44,876 bases of DNA from contig JAGWGU010000008.1 in NCBI GenBank assembly GCA_028867275.1, forward strand, positions 1-44,876, in the 5' to 3' direction. The position numbers were made by a program, and so were the translations under genes. Origin of the DNA: Nitrososphaerota archaeon. Its GTDB lineage: Archaea; Thermoproteota; Nitrososphaeria; Nitrososphaerales; Nitrosopumilaceae. The notes beneath the pieces were generated by a model. That model was not told the DNA's origin and did not search any database. It saw only the letters and a list, made by a program, of their open reading frames with translations. This document shows, piece by piece, positions 17,347 to 25,758 of the stretch (the stretch's first letter is position 1; each line of letters opens with the position of its first letter).

Positions 17347-18651
17347 ATGGCAATAACCGAGAAGGTCTGCATTTTAGGACTATGGCACCTGGGTTCTGTA
17401 AATGCTGCCTGTCTTGCTGAGGCAGGCTACAAAGTCTCAGGATTTGACGAGGATCCAAAAGTTGTATCATCGTTAAAAAATGGCAAAGCCGTAATCTCAG
17501 AGCCTGGTCTTGATGACCTAATTGATAAAAACATGAAAAACAAAAGACTCGAGTTCTCCTCATCTATCAAAGATGCAGTAAAAGACTGTAAGGTTGCAAT
17601 TCTTACAATTGATACACCTCTTGACGACAGTGATAACGTTGATCTGTCCGGAGTCTTTAGAATTGCAGAAAATGTTTCCAAGTGTACATCCTCTGATTTG
17701 TTGCTCATAGTACAAAGCCAAGTTCCGGTAGGAACTTGTGAAAAAATCTTGGACCTTATGAAAAAAACCAACCCATCTGGCAAGTTTGAGATTGCTTACG
17801 TCCCAGAGAATCTCAGGCTTGGAAACGCAATTGAAATATTTACCAGGCCTGACCGAATCGTGATTGGATCTGATAACCCTGACACGCTGACAAAGGTTGA
17901 GAAATTTTACTCTGTTATAGGCGGACCAGTTCTAAAAATGGATCTAAAATCAGCTGAGATGTCAAAGCATGCAATCAATGCATTTTTAGCAAATTGCATA
18001 AGCTTCATCAACGAGATGGGAAATCTTTGCGAAGAGGTCGGAGCAGACGCTACAATGGTATCCAAATCACTTGCATCTGAATCTAGGATTGGAAATAAAC
18101 TACCATTAAAGGCGGGGTTGGGATTTGCAGGAGGTACATTGGCACGAGATCTCAAGATTCTAAAAAAACTACATGTTGAGCATAACATGCAACCAAGAAT
18201 GGTTGATGCCATTTTGCAAACAAATTATGAACAAAACATTATTGCATTAAAGAAACTACAAAAAACTTTTGGAAATCTATCTGGATTGCAGGTGGGTGTG
18301 TTGGGATTGACATACAAGCCTGGTACCGATACATTGAGACGCTCTTCTTCCATAGAAACAATTTCAAAACTTCTCGATAATGGAATTTCAGTCAAGGCGT
18401 TTGATCCGTCTATTCACAAACTAGACATGTTTGACGGGAAAAAATTCACGCTTGTCTCAAGTGAGTATGAGACTGCAGGTGGATCTGATGCAATATTGCT
18501 TTTAACTGAATGGCCGCAATTCAAGCAAACCGACTATGCCAAAATTCATAGTCTTATGAAAGGGCATATTTTTGTAGATGCAAAGAACCTATTGGATCCA
18601 GATTCCATGAGAAAGATAGGTTTTAACTATTTGAGTGTTGGTCGCAAGTGA
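17347..18651 (+). CDS. UDP-sugar dehydrogenase-like protein lacking the catalytic Cys
   Basis: A 434-residue protein with all three domains of the UDP-glucose/GDP-mannose dehydrogenase family: an N-terminal Rossmann fold (CILGLWHLGSVNAACLAEAG), the central helix with AEMSKHAINAFLAN, and a C-terminal domain with GLTYKPGTDTLRRSSS. YVPENLRLGNAI matches the substrate-binding loop. The catalytic motif, usually GFGGxCxxKD, reads GFAGGTLARD, so Thr264 stands where the nucleophilic Cys should be and Arg replaces the Lys. Two-step oxidation through a thioester is therefore unlikely; one-step oxidation, another redox reaction or a binding role is possible. Confidence 0.88.
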   Translation: MAITEKVCILGLWHLGSVNAACLAEAGYKVSGFDEDPKVVSSLKNGKAVISEPGLDDLIDKNMKNKRLEFSSSIKDAVKDCKVAILTIDTPLDDSDNVDLSGVFRIAENVSKCTSSDLLLIVQSQVPVGTCEKILDLMKKTNPSGKFEIAYVPENLRLGNAIEIFTRPDRIVIGSDNPDTLTKVEKFYSVIGGPVLKMDLKSAEMSKHAINAFLANCISFINEMGNLCEEVGADATMVSKSLASESRIGNKLPLKAGLGFAGGTLARDLKILKKLHVEHNMQPRMVDAILQTNYEQNIIALKKLQKTFGNLSGLQVGVLGLTYKPGTDTLRRSSSIETISKLLDNGISVKAFDPSIHKLDMFDGKKFTLVSSEYETAGGSDAILLLTEWPQFKQTDYAKIHSLMKGHIFVDAKNLLDPDSMRKIGFNYLSVGRK

Positions 18652-18661
18652 GGTCAAATAA

Positions 18662-19669
18662 ATGAAAATAGGAATTGTTGGGGCAGGACTTCAAGCCAAA
18701 AGAAGAGGACCTATTGTATTACAGTCAAAACATGAGATTGTTTCAATTACTGCAGAACATCTTGACTTGGCAAAACCGCTTGCAAAAGAATTAGGATGTA
18801 AACCAGTCTCAAATTGGATGGATGTAGTAAACTCTGGCATTGATGCATTGCTAGTATGCACTCCTCCGCATGTACATGCACAAATTAGCATTGAGGCAAT
18901 GAAAAAAGGTATTCATGTTCTCTGTGAAAAACCATTATGCACAACCATGTCTGATGCAGAACAAATGGTAAAAACTGCAAAAGAAAATAATGTCATACTC
19001 AAATGTGGATTCAACCACCGATATCATCCTGCCATAAGGCAAGTAAAAAAATGGGTCGATGAAGGGCAAATAGGAGAAATTACATTTATCCGAAGTATAT
19101 ACGGAATTGGGGCAAGACCAGATGTTCAAAAAGAGTGGCGAAGCAATCCAAAAATAGCTGCTGGCGGTCAGCTCATGGAACAAGGGATACACTGCATTGA
19201 CTTGATGCGCTGGTTTGTTGGCAATCCCAATGAGGTTGTATGTTTAACATCTACACCACATTCTTTGATTGAGCCGTTGGAGGACAATGCTTTTGTAACT
19301 TTCAAGACAGAAAAAAGTCAGCTAGTTAACATTCATTCTAGTATTTTGCAATGGAAAAATCATTTTTCATTTGAGGTTTTTGGTACTGGTGGATATGCCA
19401 TAATGGATGGTCTTGGAGGCAGTTATGGAGTGGAAAAGGCAATTCTTGGCAAAAGAGATCCATTTGGGCCATTTGCTGAGAATATTGTAGAGTTTAGGGG
19501 TGGCGATGTCTCATGGAAGCTAGAATGGGAAGAATTTGAAAACAGCATAAAAACAGGGAAAGAACCTGAAGGAAACGGAACAGATGGATATGAATCACTA
19601 AGAATGGTTTTTGCAGCTTACCAATCGCAAAGAGAAAAAAGAACAGTCAATCTAAATGAGGCCAAATGA
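18662..19669 (+). CDS. Gfo/Idh/MocA-family oxidoreductase
   Basis: A 335-residue NAD(P)-dependent oxidoreductase. The Rossmann motif is GIVGAGLQAK, the family signature HVLCEKPLCTT holds the catalytic Lys region, and GFNHRYHPA and GGQLMEQGIHCIDLMRW contain the conserved Asp/His of the active site. Members next to sugar-nucleotide genes typically oxidise or reduce the C3 hydroxyl of a nucleotide sugar. It lies 10 bp after the Cys-less dehydrogenase and 3 bp before an SDR, so all three probably work on one substrate. Confidence 0.9.
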   Translation: MKIGIVGAGLQAKRRGPIVLQSKHEIVSITAEHLDLAKPLAKELGCKPVSNWMDVVNSGIDALLVCTPPHVHAQISIEAMKKGIHVLCEKPLCTTMSDAEQMVKTAKENNVILKCGFNHRYHPAIRQVKKWVDEGQIGEITFIRSIYGIGARPDVQKEWRSNPKIAAGGQLMEQGIHCIDLMRWFVGNPNEVVCLTSTPHSLIEPLEDNAFVTFKTEKSQLVNIHSSILQWKNHFSFEVFGTGGYAIMDGLGGSYGVEKAILGKRDPFGPFAENIVEFRGGDVSWKLEWEEFENSIKTGKEPEGNGTDGYESLRMVFAAYQSQREKRTVNLNEAK

Positions 19670-19672
19670 TAA

Positions 19673-20605
19673 ATGAATATTGTTGTTACTGGGGCAACTG
19701 GCTTTATTGGTTCATACTTGGTAAATACTCTATCACAAAATAATGATTCTGTTTATTCAGTATCTCGTTCTGATAGTAAAAAGCTTAAAGATCTAAGAAT
19801 AAAATCCAAGTTTTTTGAATGTGATTTTGGAAATTCTGATTCTATAGAAAAGATGTTTTCCGAATTACAACCAGATGTTGTATATCACTTAGCTGCACAA
19901 AGTAATATTCCATTATCATGGAAAAGTCCTAGTACTACCTTTAATGTAAATATCAATGGTACAACTTCTCTTTTGGAAGCGGCAAGGAATTCAAAGATTG
20001 ATGCCAAAATTCACATAGTGTGTTCAAGCTCTGAATATGGTTCAGTTGATAAAAATGACATACCAATACATGAGGATGTTAAATTCAGACCGTCCAGCCC
20101 GTATGCTGTAAGTAAGGTAACTCAAGATATGCTGGGTTATTCATATTGGAAAAGCTATGGTATGAAAATAACACGTAGCAGACCCTTTGCAATTATAGGA
20201 CCTGGAAAAATTGGTGATGCACTGTCTGACTGGGCACAAAATATAGTCGAGATAGAATCAAACAAGAAAGAACATCTGATGACTGGGAATTTATCGTCTG
20301 TTCGTGATTTTCTTGATGTGCGTGACTGTACTTTCGCTTTAATTAAGATTGTAGAAGAAGGAAAAGCAGGTGAAGTCTATAATGTATGCTCTGGAATTGG
20401 AATACAACTAGACAAACTCATAGAAATTCTACAAAGATTTAGTAAAAAACCGTTTAGTCACATTCAAGATCCACAAAGACTCAGACCCTCAGATGATCCA
20501 GTATTAATTGGAAAAAACGAAAAACTAAAACAATTGGGATGGACACATAAAATTACAATTGAGAATACAATAAAAGATATTCTACAATTTCATAGACAGG
20601 TTTGA
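19673..20605 (+). CDS. SDR-family nucleotide-sugar dehydratase/reductase, GMD/RMD-like
   Basis: A 310-residue extended SDR opening with VTGATGFIGSYLV. The active site has CSSSEYGSV and SPYAVSKVTQD (YxxxK), and the strand RSRPFAIIGPGK plus SSVRDFLDVRD resembles GDP-mannose 4,6-dehydratases and GDP-4-keto-6-deoxymannose reductases. Because GDP-heptose is probably made nearby, a role in making a GDP-6-deoxyheptose is an attractive but unproven idea. Last gene of its operon; convergent with the following methyltransferase gene (7-bp gap). Confidence 0.85.
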   Translation: MNIVVTGATGFIGSYLVNTLSQNNDSVYSVSRSDSKKLKDLRIKSKFFECDFGNSDSIEKMFSELQPDVVYHLAAQSNIPLSWKSPSTTFNVNINGTTSLLEAARNSKIDAKIHIVCSSSEYGSVDKNDIPIHEDVKFRPSSPYAVSKVTQDMLGYSYWKSYGMKITRSRPFAIIGPGKIGDALSDWAQNIVEIESNKKEHLMTGNLSSVRDFLDVRDCTFALIKIVEEGKAGEVYNVCSGIGIQLDKLIEILQRFSKKPFSHIQDPQRLRPSDDPVLIGKNEKLKQLGWTHKITIENTIKDILQFHRQV

Positions 20606-20612
20606 AAACTGC

Positions 20613-21287
20613 TTATTCCCTTCTCTTACAAATTAGAATATTTGATGTCCCAACTATTGGTATTCTATACGGTAACTTCTTAATTAGTGGTAACATAAAT
20701 TGAGGCGTACTGCCTGCAAAAGTACATCCAACTGTCTCACATGCTAGGATGTCAAATTTTATGTTTTTGACTAATTGATACATCATTTTTTTATGAAACT
20801 TTAGTGTAGCTCTTTCATGATTTTTTAATACCCCATAAAGAAACATTGCTGGATTATTTCGATTGGGTTCTAATAGCACAAGGTAGTCACTTGCTACCCT
20901 ACTCATTTCTTCAACTGTTTTAAAAGGATCTGGTACATGATGAAGAAATTCCCACCCATACACCAACGAAAAACTTTTGTCTTCAAAAGGCATATCATCT
21001 GAATTACAAATGACTTGTTTTTGAACTGGATTGTGTCTAAGCTGATTAGGGGAAAAGTCTGTTACTGTCATGTTTATATTCTTGGGAAAGTGTGCAGCAC
21101 TCCAACCTAAACCCGATCCAACATCTAGCGCATTTTTGATTTTGTTTAACGGAATAAATGTTGATATGAAATCAATTCTCTGTTTTGCAAAGAAAGTAAC
21201 TACTGGATGATCATATTTTCTTTTATTGGTAAAATTTTCCCAATGATCATGCTGTTTTTCTATGGATGGTGAAACATCAATAACCAT
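20613..21287 (-). CDS. Class I SAM-dependent methyltransferase
   Basis: A 224-residue methyltransferase (Methyltransf_11-like). SAM motif I is ALDVGSGLGWSAAHF near residue 55, then MTVTDFSPNQL and the later FSLVYGWEFLHHVPDP. No membrane segments or extra domains. Position within the glycan locus suggests methylation of a sugar or lipid-linked glycan, but small-molecule substrates of other kinds are possible. A TATA-like TTTATAATATT (minus strand, about 21311-21321) is correctly spaced for leaderless transcription from the ATG at 21287. Confidence 0.82.
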   Translation of the reverse strand: MVIDVSPSIEKQHDHWENFTNKRKYDHPVVTFFAKQRIDFISTFIPLNKIKNALDVGSGLGWSAAHFPKNINMTVTDFSPNQLRHNPVQKQVICNSDDMPFEDKSFSLVYGWEFLHHVPDPFKTVEEMSRVASDYLVLLEPNRNNPAMFLYGVLKNHERATLKFHKKMMYQLVKNIKFDILACETVGCTFAGSTPQFMLPLIKKLPYRIPIVGTSNILICKRRE

Positions 21288-21352
21288 TTAATTCATGGAA
21301 CTGATCTAATATTATAAATTTGTACCTAGCTGCTGTTATTTTTGGTATTACT

Positions 21353-21360
21353 CTTTATAA
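21353..21360 (+). promoter_or_regulatory. TATA box of the gtrA-like gene
   Basis: CTTTATAA centred about 25 bases before the TTG at 21382. It supports the TTG start; an ATG at 21366 is in another frame and stops after nine codons. Confidence 0.5.
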
Positions 21361-21381
21361 CTCGCATGAAAAATAAGCAAA

Positions 21382-21822
21382 TTGTTGAATCTTAAAGGTC
21401 TATTTGATTTTGCCTTGAAATATCTGAAAGACCCTATTTTGTATCAGTTTGCAGTAGTAGGATTATTAGCTGCTGCGTTTACATTGGCATTTACAGGAAT
21501 ATTTACTACTTTCTTAGGAATTCAATCATACATCTCCGTTTTTCTTGCATGGGAGCTCACAGTTATTTGGTCATTTATAATATTTGAACACTGGACATTT
21601 TCAAAAATCAATAAAAAACATAGAAAAATGATCCGTTTCATGATTTTTCACCTTGTAACAGCTGGAGCGTTGTTAACCAATGAAACCGTATTGATTGTAT
21701 TGACAACTAAATTTCAAATGTATTATCTTGTAGCCGAATTTTTTGGTATTTTGGCTGGTTTTCTAGTAAATTATAATCTTAACAGAAAATTTTCATGGTC
21801 AATCAAATCTGCCTTTGGCTAA
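21382..21822 (+). CDS. GtrA-family membrane protein
   Basis: A 146-residue protein with four hydrophobic helices, typical of GtrA/DPMS (PF04138), a small family implicated in moving undecaprenyl- or dolichyl-phosphate-linked sugars across the membrane. It has QFAVVGLLAAAFTLA, a central WSFIIFEHWTF and the C-terminal GFLVNYNLNRKFSW pattern, which is strongly family-like. The start is TTG, supported by the TATA box. The convergent neighbour is a GT2 enzyme of the DPM1/GtrB type, a common pairing. Confidence 0.88.
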   Translation: MLNLKGLFDFALKYLKDPILYQFAVVGLLAAAFTLAFTGIFTTFLGIQSYISVFLAWELTVIWSFIIFEHWTFSKINKKHRKMIRFMIFHLVTAGALLTNETVLIVLTTKFQMYYLVAEFFGILAGFLVNYNLNRKFSWSIKSAFG

Positions 21823-21881
21823 TTATGACTGTCTTGCTTTTTAGAAATATATTGTCCAAATGCCTCTAGAATTTTAAAAAT

Positions 21882-22838
21882 TTACTTTTTATAATAATTG
21901 TGTGGTATGTGCATCCTCTTCTGTTGTCGCCTTTTTATCATATCTGCAACTAATCCTAGTGAAAATATTTGAACACCAGTTATGACAAGCATTGCTGATA
22001 ACACTGCTAGATTGGTTCTGTGCACAACACCCGTTTCGATATAATCAAAAACAACAAATGCTCCGGCAATTATGCCAATTAACATAATTATTACGCCGAC
22101 TATTCCTAACAACATTAGAGGCTCAGAATCTCTCATCATTCTGAGTATGATTGCTAAATTAATTGCCCCTGCGTGTAATGTATTTACCTTTGTTTCACCA
22201 ATTCGTGGATTGTAGTTAACCTCCACTTCACTAATGTTCATGCCTGATTCAACTGCTCTTGTAAGTAATTCTGTGTTTAGGGCCCATCCTGAAGTAGTAA
22301 AGAAATCTATATTCTCAATTAAATAAGATCTAAATGCAAAAAGACCACATTGTGTATCATTGATATCCACATGCAAAATGTTTCTTATCAAAAATGATAT
22401 TGCCTTGTTACCAAATCTATGACTTGTACTCATTGATTGACTAGTGACGAGTCTTTTTCCTACTACATAATCCGAATCTTCTGATAAAATCCTGTCAATC
22501 ATTTTTGGACAATCTTCTGCATTATAGGTATTGTCTGCATCAATAGTCAATAATATGTTGCAATCTAATTCTTCTGTACAATATAGGTATCCTCCAAAAA
22601 GAGCATTTCCATATCCTTTCTTTCTTTGTATTATTACTTGGGCATTGTGTTGTCTTGCAATCTCTACCGTATGATCATTAGATTTACCGTCTACTACGAC
22701 AATTTCAAAATCATAATCTTTCATTACAGTCCTTAATTTGTCTATGACCATTCCTATACTCTTTTCTTCATTCAAGGCGGGAATGACTATTCCAATCTTT
22801 GACTTGATACTGGGTATATTGTTATTTTCTTTATGCAT
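21882..22838 (-). CDS. GT2 glycosyltransferase, DPM1/GtrB-like with C-terminal TM pair
   Basis: A 318-residue enzyme: a GT-A domain (IGIVIPALNEEKSIG, IVVVDGKSND, then LTIDADNTYN, where DAD is the DxD motif) followed by two C-terminal helices (about residues 240-265 and 275-300). This is the architecture of polyprenyl-phosphate hexose synthases. It probably loads a sugar onto dolichyl phosphate at the cytoplasmic face, to be flipped by the nearby GtrA-like protein. A TATA-like element (TTAAATATTC on the minus strand) lies about 30 bases upstream of the start. Confidence 0.88.
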   Translation of the reverse strand: MHKENNNIPSIKSKIGIVIPALNEEKSIGMVIDKLRTVMKDYDFEIVVVDGKSNDHTVEIARQHNAQVIIQRKKGYGNALFGGYLYCTEELDCNILLTIDADNTYNAEDCPKMIDRILSEDSDYVVGKRLVTSQSMSTSHRFGNKAISFLIRNILHVDINDTQCGLFAFRSYLIENIDFFTTSGWALNTELLTRAVESGMNISEVEVNYNPRIGETKVNTLHAGAINLAIILRMMRDSEPLMLLGIVGVIIMLIGIIAGAFVVFDYIETGVVHRTNLAVLSAMLVITGVQIFSLGLVADMIKRRQQKRMHIPHNYYKK

Positions 22839-23237
22839 TCTTTGTTAATATTTGAAATTAATTTGAATATTTAACTTGTTACTTGAATGCAGATAAACTT
22901 AGTCCTGCTATTTTGAACAAACTAGCAATGTGATATTAACTCAATACATCGCTAATATGTAGAGCCGTCCAAATCTTAGTACCTCTGTAATTTCTATTCT
23001 TATCATTGTCATAGCTTATTCTCCTATTATGTTATCAAGTCAAAGTTATGATCTCTCCATCATCTATTCCGCCAGAATATGTTGAATCGTCTGTCAAATG
23101 TTCGTCTATCTAGAAGTGTATACAGATCCAACGGTCTCATTATTTTCCTGTTGTATTTCCTGGTGATTTTTCTAATTTCATTTAAAAATGCACATTATGA
23201 TCGAAATTTATTAGTATGCTGGGTTATACACCTCATC
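22839..23237. other. 399-bp gap with possible remnants of a membrane-protein gene
   Basis: No intact gene. The plus strand holds two hydrophobic open stretches in different frames: about 22962-23084 (SILIIVIAYSPIMLSS) and about 23079-23231 (IIFLLYFLVIFLISFK), the second running in frame into rmlC. The first is faintly like the N-terminus of the YfhO-type protein in this window. The right end holds the rmlC promoter. Decay of an earlier membrane-protein gene is one explanation; chance hydrophobicity in AT-rich DNA is the other. Confidence 0.3.
23205..23214 (+). promoter_or_regulatory. TATA box of rmlC
   Basis: AATTTATTAG about 28 bases before the ATG at 23238. It favours this start over the upstream ATG at 23079, which would add 53 unrelated hydrophobic residues. 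Confidence 0.45.
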
Positions 23238-23795
23238 ATGCCATTTCAATTCAAAAGACTAGAAATTCCAGAAATAATACTTGTAGATGCTCAAGCATTC
23301 TCAGATGAACGAGGTTTTTTTATGGAGAGCTTTAAAGAATCTGTTTTTAGCGCAAATGGCATCAATACAAAATTTGTTCAAGATAATTATTCTCATTCCA
23401 TCAAGGGAGTCTTGAGAGGACTGCATTACCAAAAAGATCCAAAAGCACAGGCAAAGCTAGTGATAGTAGCAAGAGGAGAAATATTTGATGTTGCAGTTGA
23501 CATACGAAAAAATTCTCCCACATATGGAAGATGGGTAGGCGAGATCCTCTCAGACAAGAACCATCAACTACTCTATATTCCAGAGGGCTTTGCGCATGGA
23601 TTCTGCGTGCTAAGCGACACAGCAGATGTGCTTTATAAAATCAATTCCGAGTATTCACCAGAGCATGAGAGGGGAATTTTATGGAATGACCAAGACATAT
23701 CCATCAAGTGGCCAACAGAAAAACCAGTCATGATAAAAAAAGATCTCGAACTGCCAACGCTAAAAAACGCAGACAATAATTTTGTATATCAATAA
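23238..23795 (+). CDS. rfbC: dTDP-4-dehydrorhamnose 3,5-epimerase
   Basis: A 185-residue cupin-fold epimerase when started at 23238 (MPFQFKRLEIPE), matching the usual 180-185 residues of RmlC. SDERGFFMESF, GVLRGLHYQ (catalytic His region), IFDVAVDIR, YIPEGFAHGFCVLSD and ILWNDQDISIKWP are all family signatures. It epimerises C3 and C5 of dTDP-4-keto-6-deoxyglucose in dTDP-L-rhamnose synthesis. It is followed by rmlB after a 42-bp gap with its own TATA-like box. Confidence 0.95.
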   Translation: MPFQFKRLEIPEIILVDAQAFSDERGFFMESFKESVFSANGINTKFVQDNYSHSIKGVLRGLHYQKDPKAQAKLVIVARGEIFDVAVDIRKNSPTYGRWVGEILSDKNHQLLYIPEGFAHGFCVLSDTADVLYKINSEYSPEHERGILWNDQDISIKWPTEKPVMIKKDLELPTLKNADNNFVYQ

Positions 23796-23807
23796 TTACT
23801 AGATGGG

Positions 23808-23818
23808 AATAAATAATA
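23808..23818 (+). promoter_or_regulatory. TATA box of rmlB
   Basis: AATAAATAATA lies about 25 bases before the rmlB ATG at 23838, suggesting a separate leaderless start for rmlB-rmlD-rmlA. Confidence 0.4.
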
Positions 23819-23837
23819 ACTTGGCTACTTTGAAATC

Positions 23838-24836
23838 ATGAATATTCTGGTCTGTGGAGGAGCTGGATTTATTGGAAGTGCCTTTATCCGAAATTACCTA
23901 AAAAATAATCCCGGAGACAAGTTGACAAATTTAGATAGCTTAACTATTGGCTCAAACATTGAAAATCTAAAAGATGTAGAAAAAAACCCAAAATATAATT
24001 TCATAAAAGATGATATCCGAAACTCTGAGACCATATCAAAGCTAGCACAAGAAAATGACATTCTAGTAAACTTTGCAGCAGAGACTCATGTTGACAGGAG
24101 CATATCAAACCCAAAACCGTTCATAGAGACAAATGTCCTGGGAACATATTCATTGCTTGAGGCTGCAAGAAAATCAGACAAGCTCTTCATACATGTATCA
24201 ACTGATGAAATTTACGGCGATGCAGAAAACCAAGACTCTTTTACAGAAGAGAACAACCTAAAACCAAGTAACCCATATTCTGCAACAAAGGCTTCGGCAG
24301 ATCTACTGGTAAATGCATATCACAGAACATATGGAATAAAGTGCATTACCACAAGATGCACAAATAATTTTGGCCCATATCAATTTCCAGAAAAACTGAT
24401 ACCAAAAACAATCATCCGGGCATCAAAGAACCTCAAGGTTCCTCTCTATGACGGAGGATATCAGATTCGAAGCTGGATATACGTACTAGACCATGTAGAG
24501 GCAATTGAATCGCTCATGAGAAAGGGCAAGTCAGGTGAAACATACAACATCACTGCATGGAACGAGATCACCAACAGATCCATGGTGGAAAAAGTACTCA
24601 AACTGATGAACAAGCCATTGGACCTGATTGAAAACGTTGGAGACAGGCCAGGCCATGACAAGCGATATTCCATTGATTCCTCCAAGATACAAAAGACAAC
24701 AGGCTGGAAGCCAAAGTATGAATTTGATCAAGCCTTACAAGAAACAGTCTCATGGTACCAAAGAAACCCAACCTGGTGGGAACCTCTTACAAATGAAAAG
24801 ACACTACATCCACAACCCTGGACTGTAAACTGGTAA
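23838..24836 (+). CDS. rfbB: dTDP-glucose 4,6-dehydratase
   Basis: A 332-residue extended SDR with VCGGAGFIGSAFIR at the N-terminus, NFAAETHVDRSI, the catalytic HVSTDEIYGD (Thr, Asp, Glu), and NPYSATKASAD (YxxxK). RSWIYVLDHVEAI and WKPKYEFDQAL complete the RmlB pattern. It makes dTDP-4-keto-6-deoxyglucose, the substrate of RmlC. It is followed by rmlD with a 4-bp gap. Confidence 0.95.
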   Translation: MNILVCGGAGFIGSAFIRNYLKNNPGDKLTNLDSLTIGSNIENLKDVEKNPKYNFIKDDIRNSETISKLAQENDILVNFAAETHVDRSISNPKPFIETNVLGTYSLLEAARKSDKLFIHVSTDEIYGDAENQDSFTEENNLKPSNPYSATKASADLLVNAYHRTYGIKCITTRCTNNFGPYQFPEKLIPKTIIRASKNLKVPLYDGGYQIRSWIYVLDHVEAIESLMRKGKSGETYNITAWNEITNRSMVEKVLKLMNKPLDLIENVGDRPGHDKRYSIDSSKIQKTTGWKPKYEFDQALQETVSWYQRNPTWWEPLTNEKTLHPQPWTVNW

Positions 24837-24840
24837 AAAA

Positions 24841-25728
24841 ATGAAATTTCTTGTAACTGGCTCTGCAGGATTGGTCGGAAGCCAGGTAGTAAAAGACCTT
24901 GTAAAATCACAAAATCAAGTCTATTCTTGTTATCATGATGCCAAACCCCTTGATGGTATTCCAGTAAAACTTGATCTTGTAAATAATGAAAGTATGACCA
25001 AAGTAGTTGAGGAGGTCAAGCCAGATGTAATGATACACCTTGCTGCCATGACAAATGTAGATCTCTGTGAAAAAGAAAAGGATTTGGCATTGCAGATAAA
25101 CGCAAAAGCAACCGAGGTCTTGTCAAAGCAAGCCGCAAAACACGGATCTTTCTTTTTGTATGTATCAACAGATTATGTATTTGATGGAGAAAAAGGAATG
25201 AAAATAGAGTCTGACACTCCAAACCCAGTTGATTACTATGGCTATTCCAAATACCAAGGCGAGCTTGCTGTGCAAGACATGGCATCAAACTGGTGCATAG
25301 CACGAACAAGCACACCATTTGGGATACATGGTACCAAGAAGAGTTTTCCGTCTTTTGTAATTGAGAATCTACAATCAAAAAAAGAGATTAGTGTTGTAAC
25401 TGATCAATTCACCTCCCCGACTTTTGTTCCAAACCTTAGTCAAATGCTAATTGAGATATCGACAAGACAAATACTGGGTACAATTCATCTTGCAGGTGCA
25501 ACAAGGATATCTCGATATGACATGGCAGTACTTGTGGCCAAAAAACTAGGACTTGACACGAGTCTGCTGAAACAATCAAGTATCAAAGATATGAACTGGG
25601 TTGCAAAAAGGCCAAGAGACTCGTCACTAGATGTGTCAAGGGCAACCCAACTTTTAAACGAAAAACCCATGCCAGTAGAACAAGGGCTGGACCGTTTTAT
25701 ACAAGAAATAAAGAACAAACCAAATTGA
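24841..25728 (+). CDS. rfbD: dTDP-4-dehydrorhamnose reductase
   Basis: A 295-residue reductase of the RmlD family that uses NAD(P)H for the final step to dTDP-L-rhamnose. It has VTGSAGLVGSQVV, PDVMIHLAAMTNVDLCE, YVSTDYVFDG and the active-site YYGYSKYQGE (YxxxK). DQFTSPTFVPNL and RPRDSSLDVSRA are typical of the C-terminal half. It lies between rmlB and rmlA within a tight operon. Confidence 0.94.
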   Translation: MKFLVTGSAGLVGSQVVKDLVKSQNQVYSCYHDAKPLDGIPVKLDLVNNESMTKVVEEVKPDVMIHLAAMTNVDLCEKEKDLALQINAKATEVLSKQAAKHGSFFLYVSTDYVFDGEKGMKIESDTPNPVDYYGYSKYQGELAVQDMASNWCIARTSTPFGIHGTKKSFPSFVIENLQSKKEISVVTDQFTSPTFVPNLSQMLIEISTRQILGTIHLAGATRISRYDMAVLVAKKLGLDTSLLKQSSIKDMNWVAKRPRDSSLDVSRATQLLNEKPMPVEQGLDRFIQEIKNKPN

Positions 25729-25758
25729 AATATACTCCGTATGATAACCCAGATCAAA

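Noticed and set aside
23079-23237. N-terminal membrane extension of rmlC
   Set aside because: RmlC is soluble and about 185 residues; the family sequence begins at 23238 and a TATA-like box is correctly placed for that start.
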